Origin: Microbacteriaceae bacterium | GTDB lineage: Bacteria > Actinomycetota > Actinomycetes > Actinomycetales > Microbacteriaceae | DNA: 12,649 nt | Direction: 5' to 3' | NCBI GenBank assembly: GCA_025464125.1 | Contig: JAODLU010000378.1 | Location: 1-12,649, forward strand | Shown: positions 1 through 7,676 of the stretch, piece after piece | How positions within the stretch are numbered: the stretch's first letter is position 1 | Layout of the letters: every line of letters starts with the position of its first letter | Notes under the pieces: generated by a model | The model's database searches: none | What the model was told of the DNA's origin: nothing | The model's input: the letters and a program-made list of their open reading frames with translations, nothing else | Program-made: the position numbers and the translations under genes

Positions 1-71
1 GCGCATCCGCTGAGTGAAATGGCGACCGCGGCAACAGCTGCAATGCCGACTTTGGTGCTCGTCCTGCTCAA
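1..71 (-). CDS. Lipoprotein, N-terminal fragment (runs off the left edge)
   Basis: Reading leftward from 71, the frame begins TTG and translates as M-S-R-T-S-T-K-V, then a run of Ala, Val and Ile, then L-S-G-C at about residues 20-23. This is a short type II signal peptide: basic n-region, about 13 hydrophobic residues, and a lipobox with Cys as the future lipidated residue. An in-frame TGA at 75-77 lies two codons upstream, and no ATG or GTG lies between it and the lipobox, so TTG at 71 is the only available start. No strong ribosome binding site is visible (only GGA a few bases upstream). The mature protein is outside the window. Substrate-binding proteins of ABC transporters are common lipoproteins of this kind, but nothing here identifies the family. 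Confidence 0.6.
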   Translation of the reverse strand, partial: MSRTSTKVGIAAVAAVAISLSGC

Positions 72-97
72 TGGTCATCCGTGTAGACCAGCCGGTC

Positions 98-116
98 GCC
101 CGCGCTTTGAGCGGGC
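98..116. repeat. Small GC-rich inverted repeat between divergent genes
   Basis: GCCCGC (98-103) and GCGGGC (111-116) form a 6-bp stem around a 7-base loop, in the 172-base gap between the lipoprotein and the DNA glycosylase gene. It lies upstream of both starts and could be an operator or a leader hairpin of the lipoprotein mRNA. With GC this high such stems also arise by chance. Confidence 0.25.
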
Positions 117-234
117 AGTGAGATACCGGATGGCACTCATAGGAGAGTAGGAAATCGTCATTGCCCGCCGGGGGCTCATTGGTGAACGGCACCCGAACGC
201 ACGGCCACGGGCCAGCAAAGCCGGTGGGCGTGAG

Positions 235-240
235 TATGGT
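235..240 (+). promoter_or_regulatory. Possible -10 box of the AlkX/YcaQ-like gene
   Basis: TATGGT fits the actinobacterial -10 pattern TAnnnT. Six bases follow before an in-frame GTG at 247, which would put transcription start at or next to that codon (a leaderless mRNA). No convincing -35 is seen. An alternative is a leadered start at ATG 259, preceded by GGTGAG at 246-251. Confidence 0.35.
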
Positions 241-243
241 CGG

Positions 244-1449
244 ATGGTGAGCTCGTCGATGTCAGCAGCGCAGGCGCGCAGGGTGGCGCTGGCCGCGCAG
301 GGGTTCGGGCGCGCGAAACCTGCAGCCCCGGGCATCCGCCAGTTCACCGCCCTGATCGAGCGGCTCAACCTGCTGCAGATCGATTCGGTCAACGTCTTTG
401 AGCGCAGCCACTACCTGCCGGTTTTCGCCAGGTTCGGCGCGTTCGACAAGGCGAAGCTCGATGCCCTCACCTTCGCCAGGGGCGGGCCGTACCTCGAGTA
501 CTGGGCACATGAGGCGGCGATCATCCCGGTGCAGATGTGGCCGCTTTTCCGTTGGCGCATGGAGCAGCTGCGGCAGAAGTACAGCTCGAAGCCCGAGGGG
601 TGGGTAGCGTCAAACGGCCCGATGCTCGACTGGTTGAGGGCTGAACTGGCCGCGCGGGGTCCGCTCGCCGCAAGCGAGATCGAGCACGACGCGAACACGA
701 GGCATGGGCCATGGTGGGGCTGGTCGGATGTGAAGCGCGGGCTCGAATACCTGTTTTCTTTCGGGGAGGTGGTCAGCGCTGGGCGCAATCGTTTCGAGCG
801 CAGTTATGCCCTGGCCGAGCAGCTGCTGCCAAGCGAAGTCATGTCGGCGGAGGTCTCCAAAGCTGAGGCCATTCGCGAACTGGTGCGCCTGTCGTCACAG
901 GCCCACGGCATCGGAACGCTGCGCGACCTGTCTGACTACTTCCGTCTCAGCCAGGCTGACACGAAGGCTGCCATCGATGACCTGGTAGATGCAGGCGAGC
1001 TGCTGCCCGTGACCGTTCCCGGCTGGAACCGGGCCGCCTGGCTGCACCGCGATGCCCGCATCCCTCGCCGCATCGAGACCGCCGCGCTGCTCTCGCCGTT
1101 CGACCCGATCGTCTGGGAGCGCGAACGAGCTCTCCGCATGTTCGGCTTCCACTACCGCATAGAGATCTACACCCCGGCGCCCAAACGCATCTTCGGCTAC
1201 TACTCGCTGCCGATCCTGCTCGATGACGCACTCGTCGGTCGCATCGACCTGAAGAGTGACCGCCAGAACGGCGTGCTCAGGGTGCAGTCGGCCTGGACGG
1301 AACCGGATGCCCCGGCAGCCACAGCCGCGCGCATCGCTCCCCTGTTGCGCGCCACCGCCGCCTGGCAGAAGCTCGATCGCGTCGAGGTGATGCACCGCGG
1401 CGACCTCGCGCCCGCCCTGGCAGCCGAGCTCGGCACCGAACAGGCCTAA
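244..1449 (+). CDS. Winged-helix DNA glycosylase, AlkX/YcaQ-like (crosslink repair family)
   Basis: About 400 residues, the usual length for the winged-helix DNA-binding family called YcaQ/AlkX/AlkZ (HTH_42), whose studied members remove alkylated or interstrand-crosslinked purines by base excision. The N-terminus has the family's A-A-Q-A-R-R-V-A-L-A-A-Q-G-F block (residues 8-21). L-Q-I-D-S-V-N-V follows (44-51), with Q45-I46-D47 matching the QxD catalytic motif of the YcaQ/AlkX branch rather than the QxQ of AlkZ. Y-W-A-H-E-A (86-91) and L-S-P-F-D-P (about 283-288) are further family blocks. The start is uncertain: ATG 244, GTG 247 and ATG 259 are all in frame. ATG 259 has a GGTGAG 7 bases upstream and puts the protein start right at the conserved block; 244 is given as the longest option. 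The gene stands alone, 13 bases from a convergent gene. Family assignment is firm; the lesion repaired here is inference. Confidence 0.88.
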   Translation: MVSSSMSAAQARRVALAAQGFGRAKPAAPGIRQFTALIERLNLLQIDSVNVFERSHYLPVFARFGAFDKAKLDALTFARGGPYLEYWAHEAAIIPVQMWPLFRWRMEQLRQKYSSKPEGWVASNGPMLDWLRAELAARGPLAASEIEHDANTRHGPWWGWSDVKRGLEYLFSFGEVVSAGRNRFERSYALAEQLLPSEVMSAEVSKAEAIRELVRLSSQAHGIGTLRDLSDYFRLSQADTKAAIDDLVDAGELLPVTVPGWNRAAWLHRDARIPRRIETAALLSPFDPIVWERERALRMFGFHYRIEIYTPAPKRIFGYYSLPILLDDALVGRIDLKSDRQNGVLRVQSAWTEPDAPAATAARIAPLLRATAAWQKLDRVEVMHRGDLAPALAAELGTEQA

Positions 1450-1462
1450 GTCTGAGCGCCCG

Positions 1463-1870
1463 CTAGCTCTCGCTGCCCGCGATGTTGACCATCCACGGCA
1501 CGCCGAACTTGTCGACGCACATGCCGAAGCTGTCGCCCCAGGGCGCCATCGTCAACGGCTCGCCGATCGTGCCGCCCACGATCAGCTTCTCCCAGTAGCC
1601 GGTGAGCTCTGGCCCGTCTGTGCCGCCGAGGGAGACTGTGATCGTGTTGCCCGGGGTGTAGTCCATGGTGGCCGGGGTGTCGGAGGCCATGAGCACGAAC
1701 CCGCTTGGCGTGGTGAGCTTCGAGTGCATGATCAGGTCTGGCGGACCGTCCATCTGGAACTCACCGAACGTAGTGCGCTCGATCTCCCCGCCGAAGACCG
1801 ACTGGTAGAAATCGAGCGCCTGCCGCGCGGTGTCGCGAAAGCCGAGGTATGGGTTGAGCACTGATGACAT
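1463..1870 (-). CDS. VOC-superfamily protein, PhnB/glyoxalase-like
   Basis: A 135-residue protein with the opening of PhnB-type VOC proteins: N-P-Y-L-G-F, then A-L-D-F-Y-Q-S-V-F-G-G (about 19-29), a classic glyoxalase/bleomycin-resistance fold signature. The C-terminal half has W-G-D-S-F-G-M-C-V-D-K-F-G-V-P-W, the usual second-module ending in which the protein reports as 3-demethylubiquinone methyltransferase-like. These proteins form metal-binding or ligand-binding beta-alpha-beta-beta-beta pairs; the substrate of most is unknown. The frame is open to 1933, but ATG 1870 is chosen because GGAGGT (1876-1881) lies 5 bases upstream and homology starts there. This also removes an overlap with htpX. 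It lies 49 bases behind htpX on the same strand and may be read through from it, although a hairpin lies between them. Confidence 0.88.
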   Translation of the reverse strand: MSSVLNPYLGFRDTARQALDFYQSVFGGEIERTTFGEFQMDGPPDLIMHSKLTTPSGFVLMASDTPATMDYTPGNTITVSLGGTDGPELTGYWEKLIVGGTIGEPLTMAPWGDSFGMCVDKFGVPWMVNIAGSES

Positions 1871-1890
1871 TGCCGACCTCCAGATCGTTT

Positions 1891-1908
1891 GTGGCCATGA
1901 TTGGCCAC
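1891..1908 (-). terminator. Hairpin between htpX and the VOC gene
   Basis: GTGGCCA (1891-1897) and TGGCCAC (1902-1908) form a perfect 7-bp stem with a 4-base loop, 11 bases past the htpX stop codon on the minus strand. No U-tract follows, so it would be a weak or attenuating terminator, or an mRNA 3'-end stabiliser that lowers expression of the VOC gene relative to lemA-htpX. Confidence 0.4.
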
Positions 1909-1919
1909 TTGCGAGGAGC

Positions 1920-2810
1920 TTAGAACTCGCCACCGATCTTGTGCAGCCTGGCGACCCTGTCGGCGATCGGGGGGTGGGTGTTGAAAAGGCGGCTCATGAG
2001 ACCGGGAGCGGTGGGGTCTGAGATCCACAGATGCGACATGGTCGAGTTCTGCCGCTGCATCGGACGGTTGATGCCGCCGATTTTCTCGAGGGCGCTTGCC
2101 AGTGCATCCGGATTCCTGGTCGTCATCGCGCTGGTGGCGTCGGCCAGGTATTCGCGCTGGCGGGAGATGGCCGCCTGCACGGCCGCGGCGATTATCGGCG
2201 CAATGATCATGGCGACAAGACCGAAGATGAGCACGATGGGGTTGCCGCCCCCGCCGCCACCGCGGTTGTTGCCACGCCCGCCGAAGAATGCGAAGCGCAG
2301 GAACAGGTCAGCGATGAGACCGATCGCTACGACCAGTCCGTAGACGATCATCGAGACGCGGGTGTCGTAGTTCTGCACGTGACCCATCTCGTGGGCCATG
2401 ACGCCCTCGAGTTCGGAGTCGTCGAGGATGTCGAGCAGCCCGGTGGTGGCCGCGACATAGGCGTGCTGGGGGTCCCGTCCTGTGGCGAAAGCGTTCGGCG
2501 CAGGGTCGTTGACGATGAAGACCCTGGGCATGGGCAGCCCGTCGGTAATGGCGAGGTTTTCGACTATGCGGTAGAGCCGCGGATTGTCGGCCTTCTGAAT
2601 CTCCTGGCCGCCAGCCATGGAGACAGCAAGCCTGCTCGCCACGAAGTACTGGATGATCGCGTACGCGGTCGAGATCACCACGACGGTGATCGTGATGGCC
2701 CAGCTGTTGTAGACGTAGCCAGCGAGCACCCCGAGCCCGCCAATGATGACCAGGAACAGCAGGATGATGAAGACCGTGTTGCGTTTGTTCTTCGCTATGG
2801 CGCGATACAT
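1920..2810 (-). CDS. htpX: HtpX-family M48 membrane zinc metalloprotease
   Basis: A 296-residue integral membrane protease of the M48B (HtpX) family, which cleaves damaged or misfolded membrane proteins as part of envelope quality control. Two N-terminal membrane helices (about 12-34 and 38-58) precede the catalytic region. The zinc site is clear: H140-E141-M-G-H144, with E220 in the downstream E-Y-L-A-D block as third ligand. N-A-F-A-T-G (106-111) is the family substrate-strand motif. Two more hydrophobic stretches (about 152-175 and 191-215) are separated by a very glycine-rich linker (177-189). The C-terminus ends in the usual T-H-P-P-I-A-D-R-V-A-R-L. ATG 2810 is used, though only a weak purine-rich site (around AAGAAG) precedes it. 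It lies 72 bases after lemA, a pairing seen in many bacteria, so co-transcription is likely. Confidence 0.95.
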   Translation of the reverse strand: MYRAIAKNKRNTVFIILLFLVIIGGLGVLAGYVYNSWAITITVVVISTAYAIIQYFVASRLAVSMAGGQEIQKADNPRLYRIVENLAITDGLPMPRVFIVNDPAPNAFATGRDPQHAYVAATTGLLDILDDSELEGVMAHEMGHVQNYDTRVSMIVYGLVVAIGLIADLFLRFAFFGGRGNNRGGGGGGNPIVLIFGLVAMIIAPIIAAAVQAAISRQREYLADATSAMTTRNPDALASALEKIGGINRPMQRQNSTMSHLWISDPTAPGLMSRLFNTHPPIADRVARLHKIGGEF

Positions 2811-2882
2811 GGTTCAGCTACTTCTTAGGTGGACACTGCTTGGTGAGGTCTCGACGAACTGGACCAGTGGGGTTGGGTCGGA

Positions 2883-3449
2883 TCAGAACTGCACGCGGGG
2901 CGGCTCGGCGATTGCCGCGGCATCCGCCACCTCGAAGAACTCGCGCTCCTTGAAGCCGAGGCCACGCACGAACAGGGTGTTCGGGAAGGTCTTGATCTTG
3001 GTGTTCAACTCGCGCACACCGCCGTTGTAGAAACGACGCGATGCCTGGATCTTGTCTTCCGTGTCGACCAGTTCGCCCTGCAGCTGGAGGAAGTTCTGGC
3101 TGGCCTGCAGCTGCGGGTACGCCTCAGCGACAGCGAAGATGCTCTTCAGCGCTGACTGCACGTGGCCTTCAGCGACAGCTGCGTCGGCCGGCGTGCTCGC
3201 ATTGATGGATTCGGCGCGAGCCTTTGTGACGGCCTCGAAGACGCCGGCCTCATGCGCGGCATAGCCCTTGACGGTCTCGATCAGGTTCGGCAGCAGGTCT
3301 GCTCGACGCTTGAGCTGCACAGTGATGTCGCTCCACGCCTCGTCGACGCGCACGTTGAGACGCACGAGCCCGTTGTACGTGGACCAGAGGTAAATGCCGA
3401 TGATGACGACAAGAACCACGATGATGCCAACAACGATGAGAAGTTCCAT
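2883..3449 (-). CDS. lemA: LemA family membrane protein
   Basis: A 188-residue protein with one N-terminal membrane helix (about 3-23, nearly all Leu, Ile and Val), then the LemA signature: N-G-L-V-R-L, V-D-E-A-W-S-D-I (35-42), L-K-R-R-A-D-L-L-P-N-L-I-E-T-V-K-G-Y (46-63). The rest is a predicted helical bundle, ending F-P-N-T-L-F-V-R-G-L-G-F-K-E-R-E-F-F, also typical. LemA proteins are inner-membrane-anchored helical proteins of unknown biochemical role, often encoded beside M48 proteases, as here. ATG 3449 has a good site, GGGAG (3456-3460), 6 bases upstream. First gene of the lemA-htpX(-VOC) group and divergent from the APC permease. Family call is certain; a role as partner or adaptor of HtpX is inference from the pairing. 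Confidence 0.95.
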   Translation of the reverse strand: MELLIVVGIIVVLVVIIGIYLWSTYNGLVRLNVRVDEAWSDITVQLKRRADLLPNLIETVKGYAAHEAGVFEAVTKARAESINASTPADAAVAEGHVQSALKSIFAVAEAYPQLQASQNFLQLQGELVDTEDKIQASRRFYNGGVRELNTKIKTFPNTLFVRGLGFKEREFFEVADAAAIAEPPRVQF

Positions 3450-3510
3450 GTGCTGCTCCCTTACGGAGGTGCGAATTCGATGCTGCGCGCGCTCACGAGC
3501 GCATGTGGCA

Positions 3511-3516
3511 ACTATA
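3511..3516 (-). promoter_or_regulatory. Candidate -10 box for lemA-htpX
   Basis: TATAGT on the minus strand is the best -10-like hexamer in the 203-base lemA/permease divergent gap. It would give a leader of about 55 bases. A -35 at the expected distance is poor (GGGAGA). The putative leader contains an inverted repeat, GCGCTC (3489-3494) and GAGCGC (3497-3502). The rest of the gap (3517-3641) shows a weak TAGTCT (3599-3604) on the plus strand, which could serve the permease. Confidence 0.4.
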
Positions 3517-3652
3517 ACGAAGAGCGCTTACCCTCTCCCTGGCTTTCAGGCAACCTCCAAGTGAACTCATAGCGCTCGCCGCCGCCCGCACGCTCGATTA
3601 GTCTGGGGTTTGCATGCGAGCCTGTGCCTGCGCACTCCTTTGAAAGGACACG

Positions 3653-5584
<1,932 letters not shown>

Positions 5585-5613
5585 GGCCAGTCACGCACTG
5601 TTACGGGTGCTGG

Positions 5614-5619
5614 CAGAAT
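5614..5619 (+). promoter_or_regulatory. Possible -10 box for apt (leaderless)
   Basis: CAGAAT ends 7 bases before the apt ATG at 5627, so transcription would start at the start codon. No Shine-Dalgarno sequence is present in this gap, which supports a leaderless mRNA. The hexamer lacks the first T of TAnnnT, and the -35 region is poor. Read-through from the permease is the alternative. Confidence 0.35.
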
Positions 5620-5626
5620 CGGCAGC

Positions 5627-6163
5627 ATGACATCCTCGCCAAACGCGGAGACTGCAGCGCAGACCCTCGAGCGCCTCACCCGGCTCGTTCCGGACTTCCC
5701 TGAGCCGGGCATCCTGTTCCGCGACCTGTCACCGGTCTTCGCCGACGGGGATGCATTGCGGCTAGTGGTCGATGAACTGGTGGCACCCTTCCGTGGCAGC
5801 TTCGACGTGATTGCGGGGGTGGAGGCACGCGGGTTCGTGCTGGCTGCGGCTGCGGCGCTGGCTGAAGGATGCGGCATCCTGATGATCCGCAAACCGGGCA
5901 AGCTGCCCGGCGACGTGCTCACCGAGAGCTACGACCTCGAGTACGGCAGTGCGTCGCTCGAGGTGCATCCCGACCAGCTGCTCGCCGGAACGCGGGTGCT
6001 GCTGCTGGATGACGTGCTTGCCACTGGTGGCACTCTCACGGCGGCGGTGACCCTGGTTACCCGGGCCGGCTGGACTGTAGCTGGCATCGCCGTGCTCGTG
6101 GAACTGCAGTCGCTGGGTGGCGCGGCCCTGCTGCCTGGCGTGCACAGCATCCAGAAGGTGTAG
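5627..6163 (+). CDS. apt: Adenine phosphoribosyltransferase
   Basis: A 178-residue cytoplasmic enzyme of purine salvage that makes AMP and pyrophosphate from adenine and PRPP. It starts in family style with a short N-terminal helix and P-D-F-P-E-P-G-I-L-F-R-D-L (22-34). E-A-R-G-F (66-70) is the conserved adenine-side block, R-K-P-G-K-L-P-G (88-95) begins the flexible loop over the active site, and V-L-L-L-D-D-V-L-A-T-G-G-T (124-136) is the PRPP-binding signature with both acidic residues. Length is normal. ATG 5627 fits the usual N-terminus. It is 42 bases past the permease stop, with no ribosome binding site, and may have its own leaderless promoter. In many actinobacteria apt lies between secDF and relA; here it does not, at least on the left side. 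Confidence 0.95.
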   Translation: MTSSPNAETAAQTLERLTRLVPDFPEPGILFRDLSPVFADGDALRLVVDELVAPFRGSFDVIAGVEARGFVLAAAAALAEGCGILMIRKPGKLPGDVLTESYDLEYGSASLEVHPDQLLAGTRVLLLDDVLATGGTLTAAVTLVTRAGWTVAGIAVLVELQSLGGAALLPGVHSIQKV

Positions 6164-6220
6164 CGCGAGGGGATTCGTGACGCTCGCCTGCCCGCTCATA
6201 TCGCGTCGCCGATGTTCACG

Positions 6221-6292
6221 GATCAGGACAAACTGCCGACACGCCGTAGCGGGCGACGGCTGGCGCGGCGTGTCGCGCGGTCACTCCTGATC
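6221..6292. terminator. Nested inverted repeat between convergent genes (bidirectional terminator?)
   Basis: Two stems are nested. The outer is GATCAGGA (6221-6228) with TCCTGATC (6285-6292), perfect over 8 bp. The inner is CGACACGCCG (6237-6246) with CGGCGTGTCG (6266-6275), perfect over 10 bp, around a 19-base GC-rich loop that can form a further AGC/GCT pairing. It sits in the 175-base gap between apt (plus) and the lactone oxidase gene (minus), where both transcripts end. No U-tract is seen on either strand. The rest of the gap (6164-6220, 6293-6338) shows nothing recognisable. Confidence 0.6.
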
Positions 6293-6338
6293 TGCGAAAA
6301 AGTCGCGGGCACCGGGACAGCCACGGAGGCGCCGCACG

Positions 6339-7676
6339 CTACTGCCCCAGCACCCGCTCCAGGTACGGGTTGGTGAAGACGCGACCGGGGTCGAGGCGGT
6401 TGCGCACCGCGACGAAGTCAGCGTGGTGCGGGTAAACCAGGGCAAGCGATTCTGCGTCCTGGTAGTGCATCTTTCCCCAGTGCGGGCGTCCGAGATAGCC
6501 CCGCATGATCTGCTCGACGGCCTGGAAGTATTCGGTCGGGTCATCCCGGTAGTGGCGATGCACGGCGATGTAGCCCGACTCCCGGCCCTGTGCAGTGGAG
6601 AGCCAGTTGTCGTCTGGCGCGCTCACCCGCACCTCGACAGGGAAGGAGATGCGCCACCCCTTCGCGTCGATCAGCGCGCGCACCTCGCGCAGGGCCGCAG
6701 GTATTGCTTCGCGCGGGATGTTGTATTCCATCTCCCGGAAGCGCACAAAGCGGGGGCTCACGAACACGTCGTGCGAGTCATCCGTGAACCGGCGCTTGCC
6801 GTAGACACTCGACGCGAGTCGGTTGATCGGCGGCGTAACGGCAGGCATCATGCGGCCGAGCCCGCAGATCGCCGAGAGTACGACATTGGCGATGACGATG
6901 TTTTCGAACCACCCGCCGACGGGGTGCAGGGGGTGGGGGTCAGCATCGGCTGGCAGGCGCGTGTTCGTCTTGGTGGCCACGACATCCGTGTGGGGAAACC
7001 AGTAGAACTCGAAGTGATCGGCTGCGCCCACACGCTCGTCGAACATCTCGAGCACCTGGTCGAAAGGCTCGCTGTCTTCGACGGCGCTGAGCAAAAACGT
7101 CGGCACGCACTGGATGGTCAGGTCGACCAGCACCCCGAGCGCCCCGAGTCCGAGCCTGGCTGCAGGCAGCAGTTCCGCGTTCTCGGTTTCGCTCACGCGC
7201 AGGATGTCGCCGGCGGCCGTGACCAGCGTGACAGCCGTCACCTGCGTGGCGAGCCCGCCGAAGGCAGCCCCGGTGCCGTGAGTTCCGGTGGATGTCGCCC
7301 CCGCGATGGTCTGCCGGTCGATGTCGCCCATGTTCGTGAGCGCGAGGCCGAGCGGACGCAGCAGGGCCGGCAGCTGGTGCAGGTTGGTGCCGGCGCCGAG
7401 GGTGACCCGTCCGGTTGCTGCGTCGTGGGAGACGATGCCGTGCAGGTGGGTGAGATCGAGTTGGATGCCCGGCGCAACGGCGATCCCGGTGAAGCTGTGT
7501 CCAGCCCCGATCGCCTTCACCGAAAGGCCGTTTTCGACCGCGAACCGAACGATCTGCTGCACTTCGCCGACGTTCCGCGGAGCTGCAGCGTATACCGGGG
7601 TGATCCGCTCGGAGCGCCCCCAGTTGCGCCATGGGGTGCCTGCGGTGAGCCCGGCCGGCATGGTCGAGAGGCTCAC
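6339..7676 (-). CDS. FAD-dependent aldono-1,4-lactone oxidase (D-arabinono/L-gulono-lactone type)
   Basis: A 445-residue flavoenzyme of the VAO/PCMH family that oxidises sugar-derived 1,4-lactones or related polyols. The N-terminus reads T-P-W-R-N-W-G-R, typical of this group. A-I-G-A-G-H-S-F-T (55-63) is the FAD-binding block, and H60 is where family members with covalent flavin attach it. G-A-T-S-T-G-T-H-G-T-G is the second FAD loop. H399-W-G-K402 near the C-terminus is the conserved HWxK substrate-site motif, and R-L-D-P-G-R-V-F-T-N-P-Y-L closes the protein. GTG 7676 is chosen because it overlaps the upstream stop as GTGA; ATG 7661 is the alternative (440 residues). The frame stays open to 8231, but that part overlaps the aldolase gene. 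Last gene of the TetR operon. Substrate unknown; D-arabinono-1,4-lactone oxidase is a family name only. Confidence 0.9.
   Translation of the reverse strand: MSLSTMPAGLTAGTPWRNWGRSERITPVYAAAPRNVGEVQQIVRFAVENGLSVKAIGAGHSFTGIAVAPGIQLDLTHLHGIVSHDAATGRVTLGAGTNLHQLPALLRPLGLALTNMGDIDRQTIAGATSTGTHGTGAAFGGLATQVTAVTLVTAAGDILRVSETENAELLPAARLGLGALGVLVDLTIQCVPTFLLSAVEDSEPFDQVLEMFDERVGAADHFEFYWFPHTDVVATKTNTRLPADADPHPLHPVGGWFENIVIANVVLSAICGLGRMMPAVTPPINRLASSVYGKRRFTDDSHDVFVSPRFVRFREMEYNIPREAIPAALREVRALIDAKGWRISFPVEVRVSAPDDNWLSTAQGRESGYIAVHRHYRDDPTEYFQAVEQIMRGYLGRPHWGKMHYQDAESLALVYPHHADFVAVRNRLDPGRVFTNPYLERVLGQ

Noticed and set aside
1871..1933. Longer start for the VOC protein
   Set aside because: It would overlap htpX, while GGAGGT directly precedes ATG 1870, where homology begins.
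2031..2828. A 265-codon frame antisense to htpX
   Set aside because: Asp/His/Val-rich shadow of the protease gene, with no recognisable domain.
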